Below, one piece after another: positions 30,458 through 41,410 of a stretch of 64,000 nt of DNA. Position numbers and translations under genes: made by a program. Origin of the DNA: Progne subis subis (taxonomy: Eukaryota; Chordata; Aves; Passeriformes; Hirundinidae); assembly GCA_022316685.1 (NCBI GenBank), contig JAKJHU010000033.1, forward strand, positions 858,321 through 922,320. The letters run 5' to 3'. The number at the start of each line of letters is the position of its first letter. The stretch's first letter is position 1. The notes under the pieces are model-generated. The model made no database searches and was not told where the DNA came from. It worked only from the letters and a program-made list of their open reading frames with translations.

Positions 30458-31184
30458 GCCGCCGCTCGGGCACCGCGGCCGGACCTCCGCCCCGGGCAGG
30501 GCGGCGCAGCCCCGCAGCGCCCCGAAACCTGCAACGGGGCCGCACGCAGCCGGGGCACGCAGGCTACGCGCTCGGTCCCATAGCGCGATGGCAGAGCACC
30601 CCAAGAAACGCCAGCAAAGCCACGCAAGGCCGGGACGCGGCAGCCACACGGTCAGCACGAAGACACGCCAGCACAGCCATGCGCAGCCCAGGTACAAGAG
30701 TGAAGCAGTCCCGCGGCCCGGGACGCGACAGCCGTGCCCAGCGCGGCACAGAACACTGGAGACACAACCGCACCAAACGCACCCGAGAGCTTCCAGGAGA
30801 GGAGGCGCCGCACCGCAGCCACACACACCGGTCCCGCTCCGACGGGAGCCAGCACCCCCAGGTACCAGGACGCGTCAGGAGCCTCTCAGCCAGGACACAC
30901 AGACGTACGCACGGACACACACACACGCACAAGGATGCCCCGGGGACCCCTCGCCGCGGCGGGCGATGGGGAGCCGGGAGCCCCGCGGAGCGGAGCGCGG
31001 CGGATCGTGAGTGCGCTCGCCCGCCGCCCCGCTTGCCCATCAATCACCCTACCCAGGGCCTACTGCTCCAGGCCCTCACTCTCCATTGGTTGGATGCTGA
31101 GAGCAGCCCGGTGAATGACAGCAGAGAAGAGCACACGAGAGGAGTTTCTTCTTCCCCAGCCCCCTTTCGCACCCCCCCGCACCG

Positions 31185-31201
31185 AAAAAAAAAAAAAAAA
31201 A
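31185..31201. repeat. A17 homopolymer at the TLX1 promoter edge
   Basis: Run of 17 A, 27 bases before the plus-strand TATA box. Poly(dA:dT) tracts disfavour nucleosomes and often lie at promoters. Confidence 0.85.
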
Positions 31202-31227
31202 TCAAAAATCGCCGCCCGTGTCGGCCT

Positions 31228-31234
31228 TATAAAG
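31228..31234 (+). promoter_or_regulatory. TATA box pointing away from TLX1
   Basis: TATAAAG followed by TGAGCG lies at the outer edge of the TLX1 CpG island and is oriented on the plus strand, opposite to TLX1. It could drive a divergent transcript. In human, a divergent non-coding neighbour (TLX1NB) is known next to TLX1. No open frame of recognisable family follows it, so any product would be non-coding. Confidence 0.35.
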
Positions 31235-31639
31235 TGAGCGCTGGGTGAGCGCAGGGCACTGGGGGGTGAAATAGTGGCTGATACCGGGCGGCAAAGCGGG
31301 GACGTTTGGTCCTGGAGTTTGTGGCCTCGAACTGCTGGGAAGAGGGATCTTGGCTGCTAGCCCCCGCCGGAGAACCAAGCCTAGGTTGCGATCCCCCAAG
31401 GGCTGCCGCTAATCCCGAGCGAGGGCTGAAGGCGGAGGATCCCCTTCTGGTGGGATCCCAGGCCCGCCGTGCCCCTTTGTTCCGGAAGGGTGCTCTCAAT
31501 TTCAAAAGGCAGCACCTTTCAAAAAGCAGCGGAGGCGGCTCTCCCACCAGACCCCAGAGCAGGGACACGGGGACGTTGAGAGGGGCACCCCACAAGTGCC
31601 CGGACCAGTGGAAGGGTTGTGATGGGAGGAGGTGAGGGC

Positions 31640-31827
31640 TCTGAAACACACCTGCCCCCGGAGATCCGGGGCGGGGCTCATTCCCCCGGGACGAGGGCAG
31701 GCCCCAGCTGCGCCCCACGGGGCAGCGGACACCGCTGACGGGGCACCCGCCGCTGCTGGCCCCGCCATCTGCTGCCTCCATCCCCTCCAGCGCCTGCCTG
31801 CGGGGAGATGGGTCGTTTCCTTTAGGG

Positions 31828-31871
<44 letters not shown>

Positions 31872-32200
31872 AAAACAACATGAAAATGAAAGCCGCTATT
31901 ACAATTTCTGTAAAACTTGTGTCCCTGGCCCAGTGCCTGTTCCGCACAGCCGGGTCGGGGGCAGAGCCGCCGATGGGACCGGGCACTACCGTCTCCTGGA
32001 ATCCGGCGCTGCCCGGCGCGACCCAGCGCTCCCGGCCCCGGCGTCAGGGGTTTGCCCGGTAGTCCGCGCTCTACCCGCCTTATCCTTCCCGCTACGGGCT
32101 GGGACCGGCAGCGCAGGTTCCCTCCTGCCGGCTGGGGCAAAGGCCGCCCCTCACGTCTTCAGCGTGCCAGTGGTTTAGTGCCCAAAAGGGGCCGTGAGGA
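31640..32200. other. CpG-rich block split by an A40 run
   Basis: High G+C and CpG on both sides of the homopolymer. It may be an outer part of the TLX1 promoter island. No exon recognised. Confidence 0.4.
31828..31867. repeat. Poly-A tract, 40 bases
   Basis: Uninterrupted A40. No retroposon body or target-site duplication is seen next to it, so it is more likely a homopolymer expansion than a retroposon tail (CR1 has no poly-A). Confidence 0.92.
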
Positions 32201-32274
32201 CCCCACGGAACAGCCTGCTCTGGAGTATCGCCCGTACAGAACAAAAGGCGCTGGCCTGGAAAGTCACATCTGTG

Positions 32275-32600
32275 CACTCAGGTACACAGCCTCACTCATC
32301 ACCAGCTGCATGATCCCATCCTCATCCTCACACTCGCAGGGCTGCACACAAGCTCACAAACACCCTCATGAGCTCACAGGCACCCATGCTCACAGTCCCA
32401 CACATTCTCTTGCACACACACCTACATTTGTGCACTTATTTAAATGTCCCCACACACTCACAGACAGTTACAACCCCCTGCAAGCACACGACTCCTGGCA
32501 CACGTTCTCATTCACACCTTCACGCCCACAGTCCCTCCCACAACAGGCAGTAACACACCCCAGTTCCCGTGTGTGCAGACACCCCCAGGCATGCACACAC
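32275..32600. repeat. Degenerate CA-rich cryptically simple sequence
   Basis: Repeated CTCACA, CACACA and CACTCAC words without a fixed period. The His/Thr-rich frames are artefacts. Confidence 0.6.
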
Positions 32601-34983
32601 TGACCCACCGGTGCTTGTGGGTCCCTGCCACCCTCACCCAAGCCACAACCCCTCTGTGATATCCCAAGACCCGTCACTATCACCACACCCACCGCCACAG
32701 CCCCACACGGGAGGCAGCAGCAACCCACAGCCGCCCCTCGGTCCCATGCCCGGCCGGTGCCCAGGCAGCCTGTCCCCGTCACCACCCAGCCCTGCTTGCC
32801 TGTTGGGGTCGGGTTTCCACCCCCCTCCAGTACCTGCCTCAGTTCTTGACTTCTGAACTCTTCAGGGAACTCGCTGGCGCCAGCTCCATCAACCAAAGTC
32901 CTTGTGGTTAGGAGGAGCTGGGAGAGGAGGGAGGGAGTGAGGGCTGGGGCTGGCCAGGGCTGGGAGGCTGCCCTCGGGCACGGGGCCTTCTTGTCCCACA
33001 GGACTGCAGCATCCTTTTCCCTACTTCAGGATATGCCTGAGCTTCTACTTCTGCCCCTTGTCATACAGGAGATGTGGGGCAGAGCCTGCTCACCGGCCCT
33101 GAGCTTGTCAGGTTGTCTACACAGGGAAGCAATAAAACGTGCCATGCCAGTCTTGCACATTGCCAGAGTACCCTGCCAGTGAGCTCTGACACCCAGAGGG
33201 ACCCAGATCTGCTGCCAAGTCCTGAGACACAGGAGATGTCCCTCTCCAGTAAATAACACAGCTGCCTGATGCTGCTTGCACATCCCAAAGGCCCCAGTTG
33301 ATGCCAAGGAAAAGCCTCGCCCTCCCCTGTGCCAGGGATCCCCCAGGCTGAGCAGATGCCAAAGGCCCCAGAGGGACTGGCCTCAAGAAATCATGAGGTC
33401 AACACCAGTGATCCAGTCTGGTTAAGTGAGGGTCACAGCCTTCAGCCACTGAGCCCAAGATAGAGGCTTTGGGGTGATAAAGCTTGCCAGGAGACAGATT
33501 ACAGGTAAATCAGAATTCCTTCTGTCCTGCACCCAGTGAGGACAAAGGAGACGAGCAGGCAAGGCTAGGTCCTGACAGGGATTCAAAATTTCTGGAAATC
33601 AGTGGGAATTACTGATGAGTTCCCAGGATTTATTCTCTGCGCAAGACACACTTCACTTGCATCCTTGAGAAAGCCACAACTCCTGGCATTGGAAGTGTAG
33701 GCACTGCACATCTAAGCTCCAGGACAACACTTAGTTCAGATGTTCCAGTTCAAATTGCTCCTGGCCTCAGTTTCCCCTTAGACTGTCCAGGCTTGTGGCT
33801 TGAGCAGTACTGTAGAGCACAAGGCTCTGGAAATGTCCTGTCAATTTATATGCAGGTTTTTGCCTCCTTAATTCTGTGGCTAAAGAGACAGTGCTACAAG
33901 CTCACACACTCAGACACGTCAGGGTCAATCTTGGTGTTTTGAGGTTCACATCCCAGCAGGAGAATCTACAAGGACCAACCAGCACCACTTTAAGATGCAT
34001 CCAATGATCCTACAAATGGATCCCCAGAGTGGGGGCCAGATCCCCCCCAGCCCAGCACTCTCTGCCTGGATCCACAGTCAGTATGCTTCCATTTGCTGAG
34101 GGCTGGATTTGTCACTCTTTCTTAGGACTCTAAGTGCCAGGCCCTGCAAAAAATAATTCATACATTACACTCTAGGCAGAGCCTAGGGAGACAGACATTC
34201 CCAGATGTTTGCCCAAACTGCTGCTTTAATTCTTAGTTCTTCTGTACAGAGAAATCCTGTTTTGTGGGGAACACCAATGAGGTGGGTCAGACCTCCTCGA
34301 GGTAGACGAAAGCCTCCAATGCAGGAACTGGCACGTGCACTAAGTTGCTGCAGAATTCATCCATTAAGGAAGCCCAGTGTCCGTGGTCTCCACTTCTCCA
34401 GAGCATCTCACCTCCTTCAAGTCTCCACAGCCACTATAGATATTCCTGCAAGCCTTGAAACTTTTGTCCCCCTTCACCTACCCCAAACAACTGCCGGGAC
34501 AAGTTCATTTCCAAAATATGTTTTAATCCTCCCTCAGATGGGGGCCCAGTATATCCACGCTAGGAAATGACAACTGAGATGAAGGCTCTTCCTGATGCAT
34601 AAGGCTCTCCCTCCCCACGAAGTGCCCAGGGATCCTTTCTCAGGTTCTCTCATTGATCGTGTGCATCTGCCTCCTGCTTAGCAGAGAGGAGCAGCCCAGC
34701 CAGGGCCTGACCTCCACCCTCCACTCCCCTTTTCTTCTGCCTCGCTGGCTTGCCGGGGCTCCTCTTGGCCCCTGGGCTCCTTTGCAGCTCGGGGCTCCCG
34801 GGAGTTTGGCATCGCAAGCTGCCTCTCTGCCTCGCAGCTGCTGGCCAGGACACCGCTGCGAAATACAAGCCCTCCTGTGGGGACCCTGGACAAAAGTGGT
34901 GTGTCTGAGACCTTGGCAAGATCCCAGCGAAGCCCATCGGACTCGGTCCGAAAACTGCACTTCCAGCAGTGCTTTGGGCAACC

Positions 34984-34990
34984 TATAAAA
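34984..34990 (+). promoter_or_regulatory. TATA-box candidate upstream of a CpG block
   Basis: TATAAAA on the plus strand is followed within 50 bases by GC-rich, CpG-containing DNA. Possible start of a non-coding transcript; no coding frame with a known domain follows. Confidence 0.2.
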
Positions 34991-34999
34991 TCCTCTATA

Positions 35000-35520
35000 T
35001 TGCTGAAAGGAGAGTGCTGAAAGGACTCTGCCGCGGGACAAACACCACTCAGCAGAAGGCTGCACCCCGACTCCTTCCCTCCCTGGCTTCGCTGCGCCGG
35101 GGCCTCCCCCAGCTCGGCTGTTATCCGTCTTTCTGCCCGTCCATCGCCTCCCGCAGCTCTTTCTCTCCCGCCGCGGCCCTTGTGAAATCCATTACGGCCG
35201 GCGGGAGAGCTCCGGGCCAGGACGGCCCCGTGGGGCGTTCCTCGCCTCTCCCAGCACCGGGAGCCGAGGTCTCCGCTGCCGTCGGGGCTGTGTCCCTCAG
35301 CACTGCCGCCCGCACTAAGTCATGCCTCAAGTGTCGCGACAGGGGCCGATAGCGAAGCAGGACGAACCCCGCACCACCCAGCCGGGTTCCCGCGGGGGCG
35401 TGGGCTTCCCGACGGGAAATCTCGTTTTCCGCAGCTCCCACCGAGCCTGAGCCCGAGTCCGCACGGGCGGCGACTTTTCCCCGGCTCAGGGTCCGCGGGA
35501 AGGGCGGCCTGCTCTTCCCG
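35000..35520. other. CpG-rich block
   Basis: CpG-dense DNA directly left of an AT-rich conserved-looking block. No exon recognised. Confidence 0.45.
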
Positions 35521-35840
35521 AACGTTAAAAGCAATTAACACCATTTGGGGGATTTTTAATTGTTCTATAAAGCACGCTGTAAATAATTACTCCCAGCTCT
35601 GTTGATCCCTCGAATAAGCACTGACAGTTGTAATTTATGGCTTTGGAAACGTGGTCCCGTGCATTCAGCATAACTCCTTATTACAGTAATGACTTAGCGC
35701 CGCTGCACTTAATGAGTATAAAGTGCCCGGCGCAGCGGGAGCCGCAGCATCGCACGAACTTCGCCCGCAACCATATTTCTCCCCTTTATGGTTACAAACG
35801 ACCGAGGGGCTACGAGTTAATACGGCGGGGAAGGAGCGGA
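35520..35840. promoter_or_regulatory. Strong candidate conserved regulatory element
   Basis: A clean AT-rich block between CpG-rich flanks with CAATTAA (about 35,532), TTTTTAATTG (about 35,554), AAATAATTAC (35,581-35,590), ATTACAGTAATGAC and CACTTAATGAG. The last leads into TATAAAG (35717-35723) and a GC-rich start-like segment. About 5 kb upstream of TLX1. An enhancer, or a promoter of a non-coding RNA, would both fit. Confidence 0.45.
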
Positions 35841-35989
35841 GGGGCCGGCTTCGCTCTCTGTCAACGACATCTCCCGGGGCAGTAGTTATCTACCAAAAAG
35901 AAGTACTTAGAGCAGTCCGCAGACTGCCCCTTCACTCTCCTGTAGCCCCTGGCTTCCTGAAGAAAACGGGTTCAGCAGAGGGAAGTGCA

Positions 35990-36880
35990 GAGTCACGACT
36001 CGTCGCACCTGCGGGCGCAAGCAGCACGGCTGCTGTGCAGTCCCGACGGGATCTGCACCTTCCCTCTGCCTCCCACCTCTCGCTGCCCTGGGACTGAGCA
36101 GCTCCACGCAACAGGCCGGGGGTCTCTCGTCCTTACGGACCCGCCCCAGACGGGGGTACCCGCGGGAGGGGAGGAAATGGGGCGGTGGCCGATGAGGCCC
36201 GCCGTGCCCGGCGGCGCCCCATGAATATTCAGTGTCGCCGCTTGCCGGAGGAGCATCTGCCGATAAATTATTGGTCCTGCGGCACCAGCGCCTCTCTTCA
36301 CCGTGCAGAAATGCGTGTAATCCCATTAGCCCCGTCCCCTTGGCCACCCGCCCCGCACCAGCCCCTCTGTAATGAACGGCGTCTGGCCGCCACCCCCGAG
36401 GGCATCGACGGCAGCGGGGGACACCGGGGGCTCTGCCCCGTTATTAACTCACAGTTTAATTACACTCTCCGTGATGGCAAGGGAGCGAACGTGGGCTGGT
36501 CACCCGCGTCCCTCCGCCGCCTCCCCCAGGGTCTCCCCGGCTCCGAGAGCAGCCAGGTCCTTCGCGACACGGGGGATGGCAATCGCGATACGGCCCGATC
36601 CTGCGGCTGTCCCTCACCCACGGGGGCTGCTCACCGCCGGCTGCCGGCAGCTGCCCTGTTTGCTCGCTCGCAGGGGAAGCGGCGGCCTCTTTGTCTCCCA
36701 CCCGCCCCAAGCCTTAGGCCTTTTCCCCATCAGACAAAGTCCTGTTTTGCCAACAGATTTGTGTCTCTCCCCTCCCCGGCCCCCCCATCTTAAAAGCCGC
36801 CCTCCAGGGCAGGGGCGCAGGCAGCTCTCAACGCCGGGCAGGCGGGAGGCGGCCCGCCCTGCCGGCTCCGCCAACGGAGT
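35990..36880. other. CpG-rich block with short AT-rich cores
   Basis: CpG-rich sequence containing CATGAATATTCAG and CGATAAATTATTGG (36,220-36,275) and ATTAACTCACAGTTTAATTAC (36,443-36,463). Long frames on both strands lack domains. The cores resemble conserved homeodomain-type sites. Confidence 0.42.
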
Positions 36881-37120
36881 AGCTTTCACTAATGAATGAG
36901 AAGATCCGATAATAATGGTCTTAATTATTGCAAACATTGTCACGGGCTTAGCTCTAAAAACCTCAAAACCCTTCTCGGCAAATCCTCGCGTTTGTTTGTT
37001 TACTTCCTCCCTCTTTTCCTCTCCCCGAGGTCAATTAGTACGCAAAAAGCAAATAGAAATTACGACAGAACCAATCGGTAAAGTTAAATCTAATTTACCG
37101 CTGTTTTCATTAGCCTTTGG
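36880..37120. promoter_or_regulatory. Strong candidate conserved enhancer upstream of TLX1
   Basis: Contains ACTAATGAATGAG, TTAATTA (36921-36927), CAATTAG (37032-37038), an NF-Y-type CCAATCGG (37071-37078), GTTAAATCTAATTTACC and TTTTCATTAGCC. AT-rich with sharp GC-rich borders and no repeat. Role and conservation are inferred. Confidence 0.45.
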
Positions 37121-37299
37121 AGAGCAGGGCCGGCCAGGGGGGCTGCCTCGTTGCCCCCAGGCAGCTGCCGAACGGGTGGGTGGCTGCGGGGACGAGTCCT
37201 TGCCCTGCCAGCGAGTCCCTTCTGTCCCCGAAGTCAAGAGAGAACCCGATGGGTTCAGGCGCTTTTCCTTATTTACGCTTGTCTTTTTACAACCGATTC

Positions 37300-38110
37300 C
37301 GATGTGGGCTGAAATATCTGATCTGTAAATAAACATAAAATATTTTTGTACCTAAGAAAAGTACCGACAAACTCCAGCACCACAGATTATGACTTACAGT
37401 CATTTTTGACCTAAGGATTTTTCCTTGACTTCTACATGCTGTGTGTAATCGAAGTTAATATTTGTGAAGTTTTCATACCATTTATTTTACGATATTTTGA
37501 AACGTCATTTTTGGAATTAACAGTCGACAGGGGGGAGTTTCCTACCAAAGGACTACCCTGCTCACCATTTAGCTAATTTTTGCACCAAAACTCATTGCTG
37601 ACGTTTAAGAATGCATACGAATTCTGTCGCGGCACTTAAAAACTCGACGCAGGACTTGTCGTTTGCAGCACAGGTATTAGCCGTGGCATAAAACAGGGGA
37701 AGTGATCTAGAAATAGGAAATCCTGGAGGGTTTCCAAACCCTGAGTGTCCCCTCGTGGCACCGCCTGCTCCCCGTGGGTAAAACGCCCAGCGAGTTCTGC
37801 CCGGGGACGGGGAATGTAAAGAATTATCTGTGTTTAAACACAACTGGCCATTGACGCAAGGAGTAATCTCCACACTTGTAAATGTAATGTTATTTCCGGT
37901 TTTCGTTTTCGTATTAAGTGTATTTTCCACCTGTAATTCGTTGTAATAGCCAGTGCTATTACAGCCTCTCGATTCGCCGAGTGACCACGGGGAGAAGTCA
38001 GAGCCGGCTCCATCCCAAAGGTTTTGCGGATGTTTCTAAGGGGAATGCCGAAAATCAGCTTAGAGAGTACGACCGAAAAAACAAACATTAAACACAGTGT
38101 GTAAACATAA
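37300..38110. other. AT-rich intergenic block, possibly conserved
   Basis: AT-rich, CpG-retaining DNA (for example GTACCGACAAACTCC, TACGATATTTTGAAACG, CGTATTAAGTG) without repeat or gene. CpG kept in AT-rich DNA suggests constraint or low methylation. Confidence 0.32.
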
Positions 38111-41100
38111 ATCGGGGAGGAGAGAAGGTGACACCCGTTTCCCAGTTCCGTGCACATCATCAATGGCTTTGAATTGCCAGTGCCGACAGGATCGGGGCTT
38201 GCGAAAACTCGCTGTTTCGTGTAATTGCTCCCTCCGCTTTCCGGAGCGGGAGCTTCTGGGACCCCAGAAGACCCCACAGTGCCTCGCTGGCCGGTCAAGG
38301 TCACCCACGGACACCGGAGGTGGGAAGGTACGTGTGTTTTTGTAGGTGGGGAAATCAGCTGTGCTTTCTGGGGACAAATACTTCAGCGCTTCGATGGAAT
38401 GGAGCTATCCGAGGCATTATATAATCTTCCAAGACAGCTTTCTCCTTCTTTAAAGCATGCCTTGAGAAACGGGGACACATCTTCTGCTGCAAATTTTCCC
38501 CAAATCTGCAAGTGGCAGGAGCAGAGGTTTCAGAGGTGGAGGGAAAGGTGCCCACACCGATCTGAGCTCCCAGGGTCGAGATGCTGTACCCCGGGCAAAA
38601 CTCCTCAGCTCCTGCTCTCGGGCTGTTAGGTTCAACGCAGAAATGCGGGGCTGTGGGGATTTCAGTCCTAGGAGAAATCCTGATCCATCTTCCTGTTGGT
38701 TGGGGAATATCCTTGGAGCCGAGCCCCGAGTGCAGTCTCACTGAAGAGCCCCACAGGTCCAACCAGAAATAAGAGCTAGCGCAAGGCAGCGGGTGAGCTC
38801 GCAGCAGGATTTGCAGAGAGATGCTGGGAGAGCTCTGGGGTCCGACACAGCCTAGTGCAAAACCCGGATCCGTTCCCCAGCCTCACTCATTTCCAGGAGC
38901 AGCTCAGAGGCAAAGCTGAAGTTTTGACAGGGCACCGAACCTGCTGCAAAGGAAAGAGCAGTTTTGATATCCCCCTCATTCTCCCAGAGTATTTTTTTCC
39001 CCTTTTTCCCAGGACTTTTACTGCTCATAGGAGATGAGTCAAGACATTTCCTTCTCCCCTTTCATAAATATTGCATCTCCCAAATGCAATTACCAAGGGC
39101 GAAGCAACACAAGTGTTTGCTAAATAAGATTATGTGATAATGTATTTTATGCCTGTGCTGTGACACCAGACAATCCCCCTATTAATAACAGCTCAATGAG
39201 ATGTGGAAGTTCTTAACAGGGTGCTTTGGGGGATTGGGGATTTTGATTTTTTTTTTACCAAGGGGAAGACAAGCCCAGTACCGTGGCACTGGTTGTAAGG
39301 GAGGAAGAGCAATTCTGGGCACCAATTAAAATAACAAGTGGAACTGAAAGCAGCCTGGAAGGTCCTGTTGTTCTGTAGATAACACACGGACTGGTTAGAG
39401 GTCCTGCTAAACACGGTGTAAATCTCTCACAGACTTTCATAACGCAACAGGCCTAAAGAGGTTTGTGCACATTGCCGTGGTCCTGTGAAGGAATTAGTGT
39501 CTGACTAGGAGTATCTGGGCAGCCTGTAGGTTTATCAGAAGTGCTCTGTGCCAGCCCACACATCTCAAACTGTTAATAACAGGCAGAGCCTCACCTCTCC
39601 GTGAGACAAGAGCAAGAGCAAGAAAAGCAATAACAAAAACCATCCCTTGGTTCAACTTCCCTCAGCTGGAATAACTCAGTCAAAATATCCCAATCAAAGC
39701 TCTCCTCTGGTGATCTCCAGCTCTCACCTTTATCTGCTTGTTTTTCCTTTTCTCCAGTGGCCATGTCCATCTGCCAGCTCCTATTGACCCGTCCATCCCT
39801 TGTGGTCTTCTGCCTCTCTCGTATGACTCTCCGTGTGTCCCTTTGCATATGGTCAAAAGTAGCTGGGGATGCTGGCTGCCCAGCCTGGGATATTTAGATG
39901 TGACCCCTATTTAGGAAATCCTTTGAAAAGTCTGTACTGCAAAGCCCAAGCTTTCTCTGTGGTCTGCAGTCCCAGCACCCACAGGTGAACATAAAACCAC
40001 CAGCTCCCAGGTCCATCCACCTGCACAGCACCCAGCAGCCTCAGGGTTTGCAGGACACTGGGGAATACACAGAAAATCGCTTGTGCTGAGCTGCCCATGG
40101 GGCATCATGCTGAAAGTGTGAGCAGCCCCAGGCATTAAAGTCAAGGATTTCCCTGTAGACATTTTCTGCTTCAGCCCTTGAACCGACACAGAGTCCCACC
40201 CAGAGTCTCTGGCCAGAGCTCGGTCCTCTGGGTGGCAGGACCATCATCCCCATGTTGATGCAGACAGGGTGATACATGAGTCCTTTGCCTTCTTTGATGC
40301 TTCCAGGGTAAATTCCTCCAGAGTCTGCAAAGTTTGGCTCTCTATTTCACATTAGCACTAGTTTGTAGCTGCCCTCTGGCCCCTGGGGTGGAAGGTCAAT
40401 CCTTTATTTACTTAGTCGCTCACTTAGTTCATCTGCAAACCTCTCAGTGCTTTGGATAATAGGCACAAAATGGGCTGCTAAGCCGCTCTCTGGCCATGAG
40501 CCTGCACTCAACTCCTGTGCCCTGGAGAGGTGTGTTGCCTTCTCTGGGTGATGTCAGTGCCACACAGCAAATCAGGCTGGGCAGGCAGCAGCTCTTTCCT
40601 ACATGAGGGCAAGATGTGATTCAGCACGGGATGAAATGAGGGGTACACACGCTAGACATGGCTAGGATGAAGATCATGAATCACACGGGAGAATTACATC
40701 CCTGACATCACGCGTGTCCTGGCAGTCGCTGTGTGGTGGTGTCTCTAGAGCTGGCCTTTGCTGCCCTGTAGAACAGCATTGTCCCTGCACGCTGCAGCAC
40801 CCTGGTGCTGTTGCCCTCTTGGAGTGACTCAGGTCCTGCCCTGAGCCCATCAGATGCTGCTGCACCTGCAAGAGCTTCATCAGGCAAAGGCAGAGCCCCG
40901 TGCTGAGCTGGGGAATGTGCCAGCTCCAGGCTCCATGCCCAGCACAAACAGCCAGCTCCCTGCTGCCAGTGCCCTCCCTGCTGCTAGAGCATGCCCAGGA
41001 CGAGAGAGCTTGATGGATCCAGCTGTGTCCTGGACACCCCCTGGCTGGCTAATGGGTGGGCTCAGAAAATTCCCCAGGAGCAGAGAGGTACAGATCAGTA

Positions 41101-41300
41101 GAGTTGCCCAGCTGCAGCTGGCCACAAACCCAGTAGCTTTCAAGCCTTATCTGCCTGCATCAGCCCAGAGAGTGATGTTTTCCCAGCCCTGTCCCACCTG
41201 AGGACAGCCACCACTGAGCATCTCTCCCCTTATTTGGGATGCTGCAGCTCCCTGTGGTGCAGCTGAGCCTGACCTCAGCTCCCTGTTGTCTGCAAGTAAC
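38110..41300. other. Intergenic, no gene seen
   Basis: Mostly unique sequence. A block at 39,050-39,200 (CATAAATATTGCATC, AAATGCAATTACC, TAAGATTATGTGATAATG) has the look of a conserved element. Confidence 0.35.
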
Positions 41301-41410
41301 ATCAAACCAAGTAATCAATAGTAGCAAACAAGCTGCATGAATAACTAAATGGTTATCAAATCATTACTATTGAATAGTATTCACATTAAAAGGGTAAATT
41401 AAAGTACTTC
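41300..41410. promoter_or_regulatory. AT-rich candidate element with a dyad
   Basis: About 110 bases of AT-rich DNA with GTAATCAATAG, GGTTATCAAATCATTAC and the perfect dyad TACTATT-G-AATAGTA. No simple repeat. Tentative. Confidence 0.28.

Larger units (their letters stand above)
30458..31260 (-). promoter_or_regulatory. TLX1: TLX1 5' UTR and CpG-island promoter region
   Basis: This CpG-rich segment lies immediately upstream of the TLX1 start codon. On the minus strand I see no TATA box. There is a CCAAT-type site (CCAATGG, 31089-31083), a PBX-like ATCAATCA at 31039-31046 and a MEIS/TGIF-like TGACAG at 31116-31121. This fits a TATA-less CpG promoter with a start site near 31,000 and a 5' UTR of several hundred bases. 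The start site itself is inferred. Confidence 0.55.
31260..34980. other. TLX1 upstream region, no gene seen
   Basis: CpG-rich to about 32,200 apart from the A40 run. A degenerate CA-rich stretch covers 32,275-32,600, then unique sequence. Plus-strand frames after the divergent TATA box show no domain. Confidence 0.4.

Noticed and set aside
30458..30826. TLX1 reading frame stays open for about 123 codons upstream of MEHLG
   Set aside because: There is no ATG in that stretch (it opens at GTG), the composition is that of CpG-rich 5' UTR, and TLX1 proteins are known to begin MEHLG.
31828..31867. Poly-A tail of a processed pseudogene
   Set aside because: The sequence before it shows no recognisable mRNA-like frame and no target-site duplication could be seen.
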